From Ptychodera flava (Eukaryota > Hemichordata > Enteropneusta > Ptychoderidae): a DNA stretch of 64,000 nt. The translations under genes were made by a program, and so were the position numbers. This document shows positions 36,784 to 49,833 of this stretch, in pieces. Below the pieces are notes generated by a model. That model saw only the letters and a list, made by a program, of their open reading frames with translations, made no database searches and was not told the origin of the DNA. Each line of letters begins with the position of its first letter. Positions within the stretch are counted from its first letter, which is position 1. The DNA lies in contig NC_091934.1 in the NCBI RefSeq assembly GCF_041260155.1, positions 42,220,898 through 42,284,897 of the forward strand, written 5' to 3'.

Positions 36784-37431
36784 GTAAATTCTACGGTCTC
36801 TACTGTATCACATATTTTTCACTTTGGTCACAGATAAGTGTGCCTGTTGTGTGTTCGTGTAGGACGCCGGCCTTTCACGCAATGGGTTTTATGTAAACTT
36901 TGAGATGAATGCTTATCGAGCAGTTTCTTATTTGTCATCTCAACATCAATACCATACCACCGCCGCCCCCATGCTTACCTTGTATATCTTAATGTTCGCA
37001 TGTATCTGTTTTGCCCGCTTACGTCCGTGGTTTAAGACAAATTTTACCACAAAACGTACGTCGAAACTGATAAAGTGATTTAATCAGTTTTGTTACTGAT
37101 TTCGATCCTAACAGCTGTCATGATGAAGAACAAAAACCACCAAACATGGCATGTGTGAATATGAAAGTTCATCTATTTGTGTAATGTGGGTTATGGAAAT
37201 ACTGTATAAGATAATGTGATTCAAGGTCACGCATATTTAAAAACAAGGAGGATCTACTGGATTCATTGATTTGTAGACTTCTAAATTACAGGTTTAATTC
37301 ATACACAGGAGAGCGGGTCTCTCCCTTCCACTGTCTAGCAAGCCTTTATAATAATGAAACCATAATTTACCAACATTGCTCATCTGATGATTGACAAACT
37401 TTCCCTTCAATCTTCATCATTTCTCTTCCAG

Positions 37432-40400
37432 ATGAGTAAGAGGATGAATACCACGGCAACCGCCAGGTTGAAGCAAGATTACATCAGAATCATGAGGGAT
37501 CCAGTACCATACGTAACGGCGGCACCTCTACACTCAAATATACTTGAATGGTAAGCCACACACACACTGTACTCAGCAATGAATACACTTTCATGTCAAC
37601 AATTAGAGATAAAGTTAGCCTTCTCACATCTTGTGTGAAAGCTGATTTTATGAATAAAGTCATCCCTCACATATCCTGTTGATGGATGAGGTTTCTGTAT
37701 ATGAAAAAGTTATTGTTGTCAACAATTGGACATTTTTACCTTACATGGATGATGTATGTTGAAACTGAAAAACTGGTGGGTTTTTGGGGCCTAGAAGGCT
37801 GGTGTTAATTGTTTAGAGAAAGGGGAAGATGCACATAATTTGTATTTTTATATGCGAATCCTGATTCTAATGTCAAATGTAAAACCAACTGTAGTAGTCT
37901 GATAACATAAAGGTTATCATCTTGTACAGTCCATGAAAGCAAGTTTGATTTTTCTGCTCAATACAGAAGGATTGAACTCTTCCCACTTCTAATAAAAAGG
38001 CAGTAATATTTTTAAACTGTCTTGGAACTTGCATATGTGATATGGTTTCCCAAAATATTAAACATGTGCACCTCGAAAGTGAAAGACTTAAACTTAAAGA
38101 AAATAAATGAAACAAACAGATTACAGTCTGATGGATCAAAACAACTGCTTGCAGCTGTCAATCTTCAACACTTACTTTGCTGTTGCTCTGTATCAGATAT
38201 TCACTTAAAGTTACACAGACGTCATGTGTAATGTGTTTGTCCATTTTGTCAATGAAAGTCTACATTGACATATAACAAATATGATTTACATCAACCTACG
38301 GTATTCACCCCGATTCCCTGTAAACAGGCCCACACTCACCAATGATAACAGTGGGTTTGGGCCAAATCATGGTATATCCTGAAGGATTAGCACACATTTA
38401 ATGTTGCTGACAGTATAAATATTATATATGATTTAAACAACATTCATTCATCCGTGCCTGAGACATACTGTGCTAGGTTATTGAGGTGTCAGACTGTCTC
38501 AGAATCAGAAGAAAGTTATCAACATTGTAGCTGACACTTTGCCTCGCACAAACTATTACACTTATCAGTCCAGTTCATTCCCCTGTGACTTGGTTGACCA
38601 ACCTTCAAATGAAACTTGTATGATACATATTAACCATCTGACTGTCTAACATTGGTAGACAGCTATTTTTGCTATGATGTGGTTGAATCCATTTACTTGA
38701 AGGGGAGGGAGAGGGAACAGTACATATCCTACTTTTTAATTACATATGAAACTTGTAACCTGTCAATATCAAATGGTGGTCAATTACATTGTTAACCACA
38801 GTCAGACCATGGTTTGGTCCACACCCGTTTCATCTATGGTACGATGAGTCTTGACCTGATCACAGGCAATGAACATGTTAACCCTTTTAGTGCTGTAATT
38901 TTTCCCACCAAAATTTTAGTGCAACATTTTACCACTTTTATGAATTTTTCTGTAATTTTTTTGATAATTTTGATCCAAATGGTATTACATTTTATCGGCT
39001 ACAGTTTCTTATCAAAATTTTGGCAAAAATCTTTAAAAAATTGACTGGGATATAATTTTTAAAAGGCAACAAAACTTGACTTTGGCACTCAAAGGGTTAA
39101 AATAGGGTTGATAGATCCATATGCATTGCATGGGGAGTGAAAGTGTCAACTCAAGTCCTATATCTCATTGCAGGCACTACGTGGTGAGAGGTCCTGAAGG
39201 AACACCTTATGAAGGAGGTTATTACCACGGCAAACTTGTCTTTCCTCGGGAATTTCCTTTCAAACCACCAAGTATTTACATGATAACTCCCAACGGAAGA
39301 TTTAAATGCAATACAAGGTAAATCTCCATAGTTTTTGTTGTTGGAAAGATCATTCATAAAATTTTATCATAATAATTTATTCAAAACAATGAGATTAATT
39401 GAAAAAGTGAGTTAAACTTAACCTGTTTTGTTAAATTCAAATGTTAACATATTGACTGCCACAATATTTTAAAATTGCCAAACACAAGTTATGAACATAT
39501 ATACGGTGTATCATTTAGACAGTGGGATGGGGGATTCCCCCTCTGTTGAGATGTTGGCACCCCTAGTAATTTGTCAAGGAGGGACCAGGCCCCATGAAAT
39601 GGTGCCAGTCACACCTTTTAGATACAAGTAGAACACATGAAGCTAAATTTTCTGGTAAAGTGGGAAAATCCCCCTGTTGATGCCATCCTGGATGAAACAC
39701 TGCATATAGGATCTGAGTGGAATTTCCTATCACTTATGACTCAATGAAGTAATTTGTTATTGTACCGGAAATTTCTGGCTGTAGAGGTAGTCATGGTGTT
39801 GATTCTTAGTTGGCTATGACAACTGTATTTGTAAATTGAAGGTGTTAATAATGTGTCAGTTAAAAATCCAACTTTCTCTTCATCGATTCTCTTTTCAGAC
39901 TTTGTTTATCTATAAGTGACTTTCATCCTGACACTTGGAACCCAGCATGGTCAGTGTCAACAATATTAACTGGACTTCTAAGTTTTATGGTTGAAAAAAA
40001 TCCAACCCTTGGTAGTATAGAGACGTCAGACTACACAAAGAGGCAGTTGGCAGCACAAAGTGCTGCCTACAACTTGAAAAATCAAATTTTTACAGAACTT
40101 TTCCCGGATATAGCACAGGTAGGTCTGATGATGATAGCTTGTATTGTAACAACCACTGGCTAATGTACTTCACTAAGGTTAGCATGAATTTGTAACAGTG
40201 TCTGGTCACAGTGACCATAACACAGATGTATTTAAACTACTGCTTGCAGATTCAGTCAAACCTGTCTGAATGGTCAGCCTTACTGAGTAGTCACCTCTGT
40301 ATAGTGGTTGCTTTGAGGCAGTCTTGTGACATTTCATATGTTCAAGACCCTCTACAGAACAACCATCTCTCTTATGTGGTCAGTCGCCACATGTAAATGT

Positions 40401-41940
40401 AATTGCTCCAATTTTATTCAAAGCCTTGGTATACCAGTAATGGTCCGCACATCTGACTTTGAGTGACCACTGTCAAAATATGCCCGAAAAGCAAGAAATG
40501 ACCAATTGTACATCTGCATTACAAGCTTGTAGAAACTAAATGTATGTATTATGATTTTCAACAGATTTTTTATGTAATGGAATTTTTTTATTGCCATTAT
40601 TTATCCCTGCCTTCACCACTCAACACATCACCTACACTGAAAGTAATGCCACACCCACCCTCTACAGAAAGGCCACCTCCATATAGTGGTCTATTTCCGT
40701 GGTCCTTTGTGTGACCACTATACACAGGTTGACTGTGCGGTATGTTTTAACTGTTGATTGAAACAGTCTCACGTACCATGCTGTGGACACAAACTGTCAT
40801 AAGAGCTAAAATTTCCCTGGAAAATGTGTTATATTTTTACACAGAAATTTCAAAACCATGAACGACTCTATCCATATTTTGTTCAATTTCTCTGGAACCA
40901 GACCTTAAATAAACAACTGTACAGTTTCCTTTACAGGTCCTATACAAGAAACTCACCAGTGGATAAACGTCTCAGTTAATCATAAAACCTACCTGCTGTC
41001 TTTTGACTCTGTTTGAACCCCAGAGAGCAATGACTAGATTCAAGACCACTCCTAGCATAGCGTACATCAATCTTTCAGTCATGTGATTACAATGAATAAT
41101 GTACAAATCAATGGAAAACTCATTGGATCAGTTGTGCCATTGCAAATGAGAAATCACTGCCAATGCAAGCACAGCCTCCTTTCATTTCATTATTTATCAG
41201 TAATATAGTATTCTCCATGATTTCGAGGTGTATTGTATATGTGTCAAGGTCAAGTCTGTGATTGCCCATTCTTTGGTACTCCGTAGTCTCTTTCCATTGT
41301 GTTTTTCCTGTTGTAAATAAAAGTGCGGATGTCAAGAAGTGTTACAATCTTGAGAGACATGTACCCTTTTAATTGAGATGATTGTACACGGTCAGAAAAT
41401 GTCAATCCAAGTCAGACAGTTTAATGACTGTTAATAGTGAAATGATCTATTTTACCAGAAAACATGCCTTATAACCACAAATGGAGTATTAATGGGTAAC
41501 ATATATTCTTCCCAAGTTAATATCAAATTTTGCCTATATTATGCAAAATGTGTTCCTTTTTGTAATTCGAAAAGTGCTAGTGAGATTAAGTAATCAATAT
41601 CTGCATAGAATACAGCCCCATTTTATAATTTCCCTCTTGCTAACTTATCCAGAAGTTGATGACGTATCAAATGATTGACTTTTTTCTCACATACATTTTA
41701 TTTTTCTCTGGACAGGAGGCGAGGGAAAAACTTCAACGACAAGAAGAAGAACTGAAAAGGAGTGCAGATTCTAGAACAAATCCTCTGGCGATATCTCAGA
41801 GCACTGCTCAGGGCGTGGTTGTGAATAACGGTGATAATGGCTTTGTAGGAAGTACCTTGGCCAACATCATGGTGATCGTTGGCTTTGCGGCATTTGCGTA
41901 TACAGTCAAATATGTTTTAAAGACAATAGCCAATGGCTAG
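37432..41940 (+). CDS. UBE2J2: Ubiquitin-conjugating enzyme E2 J2, tail-anchored ER membrane
   Basis: An E2 of the Ubc6 type that works in ER-associated degradation, with the catalytic domain facing the cytosol. Coding exons: 37432-37550, 39174-39317, 39899-40118, 41716-41940, all with GT-AG borders and matching phases, giving 235 residues (human 259). The catalytic core is conserved: [33 protein letters not shown], catalytic Cys90 in RLCLSI, then [20 protein letters not shown]. The C-terminus carries the tail anchor [20 protein letters not shown] (about residues 209-228), nearly identical to vertebrates. The linker between core and anchor is shorter than in human, which explains the length difference. 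The ATG directly follows an acceptor, so the leader is spliced. Confidence 0.96.
38294..38391 (-). repeat. CCTTTCACC-family repeat, copy 6
   Basis: Reverse orientation, with TTTGGGCCAAATCATGG inside, in the first coding intron of UBE2J2. Confidence 0.5.
38792..38884 (+). repeat. CCTTTCACC-family repeat, copy 7
   Basis: Contains ACCATGGTTTGGTCCACACCC, starts near GTTAACC and ends near GTTAACCC. Same intron as copy 6. Confidence 0.5.
40253..40734. mobile_element. 482-bp element with CAGTCAAACCTGT ends in a UBE2J2 intron
   Basis: Left end CAGTCAAACCTGTCT and right end ACAGGTTGACTG are inverted repeats. Interior phrases (TATAGTGGTTGCTTT, TATAGTGGTCTATTT, GTGACCACTATAC) resemble each other, suggesting internally repetitive structure. 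No coding capacity and no clear target duplication; superfamily unassigned. Confidence 0.5.
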
Positions 41941-43770
41941 ATCTATTTTTGGTGTGTAAATACCTGATACGAAGGCTGGAGATTTGGGGTTTTCTTCATC
42001 AATTTTTTTTTGTTGTCATATGTTTTAAACAATAATATTGTCAAACAATGGAGATTTCTAATTTTTTTTTCCATTATAGTTTGTATTTCATGCAGAGAAT
42101 TTTATGACACAAGTGCCTCTTTTGTTTTGAGATACATGGAACTATAAAAGACATCTAGTGTAAATCTGTGTTTTGAGTTAAACATATTTGTTTAACCTTC
42201 ACAATGCTGTATCTCTCTCTTTGCACAGCTACCCAGTATCACCAATGTCATGGACTTTCTTTGAAGTCAGACAGGACACTATTATTTCAAAACAATTTTG
42301 CTCTGTGCAATTTGTACATATTTCAAGGATGAGGAGCTTGCTTACATTTGAAATCACATGCTGAATCACAGACAACTTCATAGTAACGCAACTATGTTGT
42401 TGTTTTGTGTTTTCAGTGAGTGCCATGCTGTGTCTATAAAAGTTTTGGCATGGATGATGGAGCAGACACTGAAATGAGTTACTGCTTGATAATCTCATTC
42501 ACTCTTTGCTGCCAAGCTATTTGAACAGATACACAATACACTGCAGCTGGACTATGTACAACTGAAATACCAGTGTATCTTTTCAGATTTCCCAGTCTGT
42601 TTTGTCAAATGGAGATACTACTATCTCATACCTGCATGAGAAATTCACAATTTCTCAGTATCTGGTGTGTGTTGTAAGTAGTGAATTCCAAATGTTTCCT
42701 CATGACCAAACAAACAAACCATTTCATAAAATTGAAATATGGTCCTCAATGTTGTGATGATATCACTGACATGAAATGAATGACAAACCTTATGAAGTAC
42801 TTTCCTGCCCTATTACAGCACAGGTAAAGACATTGTGGTAACGTCTTATATATGTATAGAGGCCCTTTCTATTATTAGAATTTTATTCATATAAAGACCA
42901 TATTTTGCAAATGAAAAGCTCTGTTTCACACCAACTTATTTATTTCATCCTTAAAAAAACAGATTTCAAACCCTATAAACAACCCCCCAACCCCCCCACA
43001 TTGCAGTACACAGGTCTAAGTGTGTCATGGAAAACACAGTTGCAGGTTTGAAACTGAGACAGTCAGAAAATATGAAATATTATCGGACAAACCTTTCTTG
43101 GGTGATGTAAAGTGAATGCTGTTTCTGTTCCCCTATGGTGTGTAACCCTTTCACTACTATGGTTTGGCCCAAACACATTGATATCAATGGTGAATGGGGT
43201 CAGCTTATTTACAAGAAATGGGGGTGAACATCTACAAATGAAGTCAAAACGGTCTATGTGGGGGTTCAACCATGTTAAAGAACGGCGGTGGTGACGGGGT
43301 CAAAATGGAAGAATCCCAACAAATTTGTCCACGTATCTTTGAAACTGTTACTTCTATCATGTTCTATGTGTAAATAGCCTGAACTCTTGATCATTGGATG
43401 TGCATGCAGACAATTACAAGACAATTATGTGTAAAAAAATTTATGTAGGAAGAACTGAAAACTTGTACTGCCTCAAACAGTAACCTGAATTTCATTAGTT
43501 CAAGTGAATCTATATTCTTGTTCATCAACAGTTTGTGTACCAAAATTTTCTTTCATCATTCTCGGAACTGTAAATCAAAATGCTGATTTCAATATGCAAA
43601 AATGATTGACAAGGATAATTTTTTGAATATAACTATTCTCAGTGTAGGGACTTTTTCGTAAATTTTATGTCAAGTTTTTTCAAGCATATGAATGTCTATA
43701 GCATGAAAAGATATATCTGTGTTTTCAAATGATTGTCTAATTCATTACTGAGAGCATATTTGGTAATAAA
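41941..43770 (+). other. UBE2J2: UBE2J2 3' untranslated region
   Basis: Follows the TAG at 41938-41940. AATAAA at 43765-43770, followed by T/G-rich sequence, is a plausible distal polyadenylation signal. The stretch also holds a CCTTTCACC-family repeat at 43142-43231. No other feature seen. Confidence 0.4.
43142..43231 (+). repeat. CCTTTCACC-family repeat, copy 8
   Basis: Begins GTAACCCTTTCACTACTATGG, with GGTTTGGCCCAAACAC inside and GGGGGTGAA at the right end. Confidence 0.6.
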
Positions 43771-45260
43771 CTTGTCTATCACAGAGTGCTTATTTTTGCT
43801 GTAGTTTCTGTCATTTATACATGTACCCAGTAATCATCATTTGATATGCAGCTGTATACTTTGTAGAAAGCTAAAGCTGCAAGGTCAAAAGAAAATGTTC
43901 CATGTATAAGAAATTGCAAACCACAAACATTGTTCATACATGCAAATTAAGATTTAGTTTCCATTCGCACATGAGAGCAATATAAAAATAGACCAATGTA
44001 ATTTTAGTCCTTTGTCACCTCTGACCTGTCAAAGTTCAAAATGGTGGACTTCGACAACAGCATGACATTTGCACTGTCGGTGCTTTTCATACACCATTCA
44101 TGCACAGGAGTGGCAAGTATGACTGCCACTCACTGTTTTCCATTAGAGACATCTTCATCATCTCTTGACCAGTCATGGGGGACAGAATCAGATAAAGGTT
44201 GTTGGGAAAGAATAAATGCAACTTTCACTCCAAATTATTCTCAACAGCCATTCCAACATTCATAAGACTTTCATGCTATCACAAAGCATTGATATCAAGT
44301 TTATGAAGGTACAGGTAATGTCAGCTCTATCCCTGAACAAATTAACTAGACAATAATCACAGGAGAGCAAAGGACAATCACCATGCAAATAGTCTATGTC
44401 AACCGAAACTAATGCAAAGAAGCAGGGATTTTTGACTGCTGCTTTTAAGGACATAGAATTTCATATGATATGGGATTGCTTGATTGAAAATATTATATTA
44501 TGCTCCAAACACAGTATAGGCAGCATCAGACTACACACCTTGAAAAAGACCAAGACCTGTTGATTGTAATTACAATGGCTGTAATTCTTGCAACAAATGT
44601 AGCAATACTTATTTTTAACACTTTTATAACACAAAGGCACTAATTCACATGATTTGTACAGACATTAAAGTCTTATAATCCAAGTGGACAATTTTTTTAC
44701 TGTGTCAAAATGGTCACCATGAAAGATAAACAATGTGTACTCATAAAGTGTTTTCAAAAAAAGAAACGGTACACTATCAACCACTGTCTCTCTTCTTCAC
44801 CAAAATACTAAAATTTAATAACTTCGATCAATCACACACTCTCATGTAATGGTTAGCAGAAAGAGGAGTTGTCTTATGATAGTATCAAGAGAGGTTTTAT
44901 ATTTTAATGCAAGAAAAGTCTTCATTACGATGCAAAAGCAGTATACTGCTGTTATTATCCAGCAGTGCCAAACGTTAAGTCATAAAACCATCAAATTGTA
45001 TTGGTATGTTGCTGGTGCCCTAAGTCCCGGATTAAAACTGAACAGTAAGGATTTATGTCAAGAAAGTAAGGAAACTTCGAATCCCTCGTGAAAAATTTCA
45101 CTTTTTCACTCTTGCATGTATGCAGCTGTGATTTTTATGTATTCATATACGTGAAAATAAAAGTTAGGTGTGAGTTCCTTTCATTCCTTTGCAGTGAGTG
45201 TACGACTTCGCTGTAAACTACGCCACCAACGAGCAAGTCCATGTATTACCTCGTTTGATG
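43771..45260. other. Intergenic region between UBE2J2 and the PPP1R35-like gene
   Basis: AT-rich. A 74-codon plus-strand frame at 44041 starts MVDFDNSMTFALSVLF, with a hydrophobic start, but no splice or family support. I saw no transposon ends or RNA genes. The last 100 bases rise in CpG towards the PPP1R35 promoter. Confidence 0.4.
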
Positions 45261-45269
45261 TATCCCACA

Positions 45270-45345
45270 AAGCATCACGACAACATGGCGGCTCGCTTGA
45301 ATTGTTGACTTCGCCGAAACAGAATAGTTTGGAACTGAGTTTTAG
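45270..45345 (+). promoter_or_regulatory. PPP1R35: Promoter and untranslated first exon of the PPP1R35-like gene, with a YY1-type motif
   Basis: CAACATGGCGGCTC at 45281-45294 matches the YY1 consensus AANATGGCGGC, which typically sits just downstream of the start site of housekeeping genes. The exon ends at 45345 in the donor TTTTAG|GTAAGC. The ATG inside the motif opens only a six-residue frame ending TGA, so it would act as a tiny upstream ORF. The matching acceptor is CTTTTTCAG at 46484-46492. Confidence 0.55.
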
Positions 45346-46788
45346 GTAAGCAAAGTCTCTCTTTTCTTTGACGCGTACGATTAAAGTTCCTTATTCCTAT
45401 CGGAAGCTTTTACACCAGTAAACTCGCTCAAGAGCAGGTAATCGGTGCCCTCGCTTAGTAGATTACGATTCCCGTGAAATTCTGCTGAATGCAGATGTAA
45501 ATATTGCCAACATATTGCATCGAAGATGTCATTGTATGGGCGACCAACAAAGGTGAAGTATAAAAACTACGCCTAGCTTGTGAAATTCACATTATGATCA
45601 CGACAACAAAACTTTAGACGGAGATAGTTGATATTTTGGTGTTATTGTACCGTTGTACAGAAACAACGTACTGTACGTACAATGTCATGTCTAAACTTGC
45701 CCAGTGAAAACGGTAAACTGCCGACTTCTTTCGAATTCAGTCATAGGGAATTGTTCGATTGCAGAAATAAGAAAAATAAACTGTCACAGAAGTAAGAAAA
45801 ACAATTTCCCAAACACTTAATTTCATTTTCAAGCAATTCGTAATCAAGGTAATGTATATTACTGTAGAATTTTACTGTAACTGTGCTGAGTGCTATCCAG
45901 CATCATTTGCAGTGGTGTCCTGGTATGGCCCCCGGTGTCAGTGTCACTGTTAGTGTTAGAATATCAGATAGTCTTCAACTGCAAATACCCTTACACACTT
46001 TACATTAACCTATAATACATATGCACTTCTTCCTGCCTAAATATTTGAAAAATATTTGCATTATAGAGATTCCTAATACTCATTACAGATACACATATTA
46101 CATGTATGCTACATTGTATTGGCGTCATGAGTCTTTCCCATCCAAGTTTAGACAAAAGTTCTTCAGTTTGCTGCAATATTCAGGAAAATTGCCAATGTCT
46201 TTGCCAAATAGTCTCTTTTGGGGGCGATTTTGGACAGATGTGAAATACGTACTTGTAAAGATTCACAATCAATCAACATTACCTTGCATCATTGTCAGAC
46301 AAAATTTAAATGTCCTCAAAATTGTTCTTTTAATTAATGAAGGACATATGTGTTAACAAGTTTCTCACCAGCATAAACATTTAAGTTTGAAGTGTATCGA
46401 CATTCCAACATTAACATGGCATCTTTCACCAGTGATGTCTTTCACCACACTTATTACCACCTATTGTAATTGTATTGTTATTTCTTTTTCAGGGAAAGTG
46501 ACTGCTATTGAAGATAAGTGATATTCTGTAGTAAGATTTGGTTGTCATATTGATCTTAGTTGTTGTTATTTGGTATTTGTCAAAGCATATGTACTCTGAC
46601 GTGAAAACTGCCAAGTAAACAAGGAACAAGGACAATTATATTCCACCATCCAAAGTCAAGTTTACTTCAGGACAAGACTTCTGCGTCAAATGTTTCACTG
46701 AATGCAGCATCTATTTTGAATTGAAACCGGAGAAAGAGACTGTTCAGGGAGTTAAACAAAAGAAGAAATATAAAAAAATAAGGACAAG

Positions 46789-49310
46789 ATGGCATCACAT
46801 GTAGCCTGCTTTCAAACTGAGCAACCAAGACTCCCTCCTCTTCCTCAGCAACAAGTCAAAGGTCACGGCGCAGTCTCAGATTATGAAAAGCATGTGCACC
46901 TACATGACTTTGTTATTCCAACTGTCCAGGACAAAGACAGTGCCGACATCCAGCCACAACCAACACAGAACATTCCCATTCCAATGGCAGCTTTTCCAAG
47001 TGCCCCAAGCAACCTTGGTGATCCAGAGCTCTGCTTGTCTCCTGAACGACCAGAGCGACCACTGAGACCAGTCGACCGTTCTCCTGAAAAACCCCATGTG
47101 CATAAACACAGATCAGACGAACTTACAAACGGCGTTATGATGAAACCTCTAAACAAACTGGAGGGGATTGAAATCGATGTGAGACCTGTGGTGAAAAAGA
47201 ATATTGGAAAGAGAGACAAAAGTGGAAAGAGAAGCACCAAGGAGAATGAAGAGAGGAACCGCATCAACAGAATCACCATGGCAACAGGGGAAGGTGAATC
47301 GCATCTCTCAAAGCCCATCTACAATTCAACGGTGGCACTTGGACAACAGTTACAGGCTTTGAAACAGAACAGATTTGATGCTGAGAGTGCTGTGCTTCAA
47401 GTCTTGCATACATCAGAAGCAACTCAGTGTGCCCTGAATGAGAGGGTCTCTGAAACCGTCAACGTTCCAACCAATGAGAAGAAATATTCAGGTATGAAAT
47501 GATCAAAGGAAATCAATGTTGCGTACTTTGAAGTCACACAAATATTAATGTACAGTTAAAGTTCTGAAAGTCACCATAGAATTCTTCATACATGTACCTC
47601 AAATTGTTCGTGCCTTGAAATAAAAAGGTGTAAACTTTTGCTAAAATGTTCTCTTTCAAAATAAAAAATAAAAATTGAAGGTCCTTGCGCAAAATTTGGC
47701 ACTAGAGAAATGATATAGCTGCATTACTGGTATGTAAAATTCAAAATGACTACATTCCTGTGTAATCTTTATTTGGTAAAATAAAATTTTTGGAATTTCA
47801 CAAAAATAGCCAGTGAAAACTTTAGTTATCCACGAGCTTCAAAACAAGCCCAACAAGTGGTAGGTCAAAACAATTTTGCTAAAGTTTTACGGTTCAAATG
47901 TCATCCCCGAGGCATATTCTACCTAGACTGCTCCAAGTCTGTCGACATATAAATATTGAAACAGAAACTGGAGAAATAAACTTCAGCAGACTGTCTCATT
48001 AGAAGTAGGCTGTCTGTAGAACGTAGGGTGAACGCAATGGCCAACAGGCTGCTGAGAAAAACCAAACAACAAGGGTCCAGTCTTCATTCTACCTTAAAGG
48101 TAGACAGTCACTTGTAATCTAAATATGCCCATATATGGTCAAAGAGGCGTTCCTTGGTGTTCAAAATGCCCATGTGAGGGCGCTGTTTTTAAAAGCGGCC
48201 ACCCGCTTAAAATCTATGATTGGTTAGATTTTATCTTTCCATGGTAACTGTGGCAAAATTAGAACAGGTGACAGTATACTGTACCTTAATCATATTAAAG
48301 GTGTATGAAAATACCAAACATTTTTTGAAATACAGCTGTCTACATAATCTTGGCCATCTAAAGACCTCATAGTTGCCAGTGAAGATGAGAATTGGGCATT
48401 GCCTTAAAGTCATATTTGTTCATATTCCTTTCAGGTCTGATCAGTGTTGATGTGCCTGTTGAAGAGACTGTTAGTCATGTGATTGAAGAAAAGATGTCAA
48501 AGGTCAAAGCAAGGCCAGAAAAGAAACCTAAGGTAATTACTTGATATTTCCTGATACAACAGTTTAGAGAAAATCACTGCAAAAATGTGCCAAAATGAGA
48601 GATATTCTCCATAGCAAGCAATGGTGTGATTCACTGTGTCTTGTAGAATTGAAAGTGTTTTACGTTACAGAAACATTTTAGTGAAGCAAGAATGCAGAAT
48701 ATATACATGCATACAATGCATAGAGGTTATTTTGTGAAATTTTCAAATGCAATGAAATCACATATTGTATGCTTATAACATAATAGTATTATAATTGTGA
48801 CATTGCAAATGAAACAGAAAAAAAAAATTTAAAATGTCAGAAATAACAGAGAATATATCAGTCAGTGTGTATGCAAATTTATTTGATATATTATGTAAAG
48901 TAGATGCCAAACTTATGCAAATGAGCAGCTCAGCTGTTTCTTAGATAATGAATATTTATCAAGTAAATACAGGAAATTTCATTTTCATTGATCATAAGTG
49001 GACAATAAACCAGGAATTGCGCATTGTATAAATATATGGAGAGCAGGCAATTTTTTCAGTAATCTCTGGTTTTTCTTCATATCAAAATAATACAGCTCAT
49101 ATCAGGAATTATTTGATTCTGTGTTCAAAGTTGGAAATCTCATTAAAATTTAATTACTTCAAATCTCTTCAGGAGCCAGAAACTCCAGGACCAGATATCA
49201 TGGAATTCTTCACTCCGGAGCTGCAGGAAGAGACGGCACACTGGTATTCAGCTTCCTTGCCCAAAGTTGTCGTGTCGCCGGAACAGGCACCGGAGAATCA
49301 TGGCATTTGA
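46789..49310 (+). CDS. PPP1R35: Protein phosphatase 1 regulatory subunit 35-like centriole protein
   Basis: In vertebrates PPP1R35 is a centriolar protein needed for centriole elongation and centriole-to-centrosome conversion. Coding exons are 46789-47491, 48435-48532 and 49173-49310 (GT-AG, phases match), 312 residues against about 253 in human. The exon carrying the ATG begins at 46493. The first 135 residues are low-complexity and proline-rich, followed by a basic stretch (136-163). Residues 178-265 match the conserved C-terminal domain, with NSTVALGQQLQA, FDAESAV, VSETVNVP and LISVDVPVEE aligning with human SSLALGLEL, FDAAKAV, VSEGLNVP and LVSLQVPEEQ. TPGPDIMEFFTPE near the end parallels human GPGPDMTILCDPE. 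I see no canonical RVxF phosphatase-docking motif, which human PPP1R35 has as VRF. Identity rests on my recollection of the human protein. Confidence 0.85.
48094..48289. mobile_element. TTAA-flanked MITE in a PPP1R35 intron
   Basis: TTAA at both ends, then AGGTAGACAGTCACTTG at the left and the inverted match CAGGTGACAGTATACTGTACC at the right. About 196 bp with a CpG-bearing core (GAGGGCGCTG, GCGGCCACCCGC). The TTAA site and size fit a piggyBac-like MITE. Confidence 0.5.
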
Positions 49311-49475
49311 TCTCTACAGACATGTACAGTGGTGGGAACAACACTAAGTAATCTGGGATATTCAATATAAAAAGATATATCAGTATTGGGAATTATTTCT
49401 TTTGGTATAAAAAATAGATTTCACATATAGATTTTGTATATAAACAGTATGTAGAAAACAAGTATCAGGGCTACC

Positions 49476-49833
49476 CAGGGTTCTCCATGAGGGATTTTGA
49501 GGGTGTGGCCACCTCTCTGTTTTTGAAAAATTCTTTTCATATGTTAATGACAACGAAAATAATGCATTTCATAACAAAGGATATGCAAATTAAATTTTCA
49601 GTAAATAGGCTAAACCCGGAATTCGAATCGACCACGGTACAAACAAAGCCATGTGCGCAAACGCGCATAGACGAACGTGTATTTCCATACGCGTTAGTAC
49701 ACATGTGGGTTTGTTTGTACCAGCATCACGTGATTATTTGGGCGTACTGAGTCTGTAGAACGCATCGCGTCCTTTTTATTCCGGAGTAGAACCATTGGTC
49801 ATCCCCTGTTTTTCCAAGCTGTGGAGAACACTG
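49476..49833. mobile_element. hAT-like MITE downstream of PPP1R35
   Basis: Left end CAGGGTTCTCCATGAG and right end CTGTGGAGAACACTG are inverted copies of the same terminus, closely related to the ends of the 23631-25344 element. No target duplication is obvious. About 358 bp, non-coding, CpG-rich at 49615-49790. It falls in the likely 3' untranslated region of PPP1R35. Confidence 0.65.

Noticed and set aside
44041..44265. 74-codon frame with a hydrophobic N-terminus, possible small secreted peptide
   Set aside because: No mature-peptide features, no splice or promoter evidence; too weak to call.
46881..47318. 145-codon minus-strand frame opposite PPP1R35
   Set aside because: Antisense shadow of the real coding exon.
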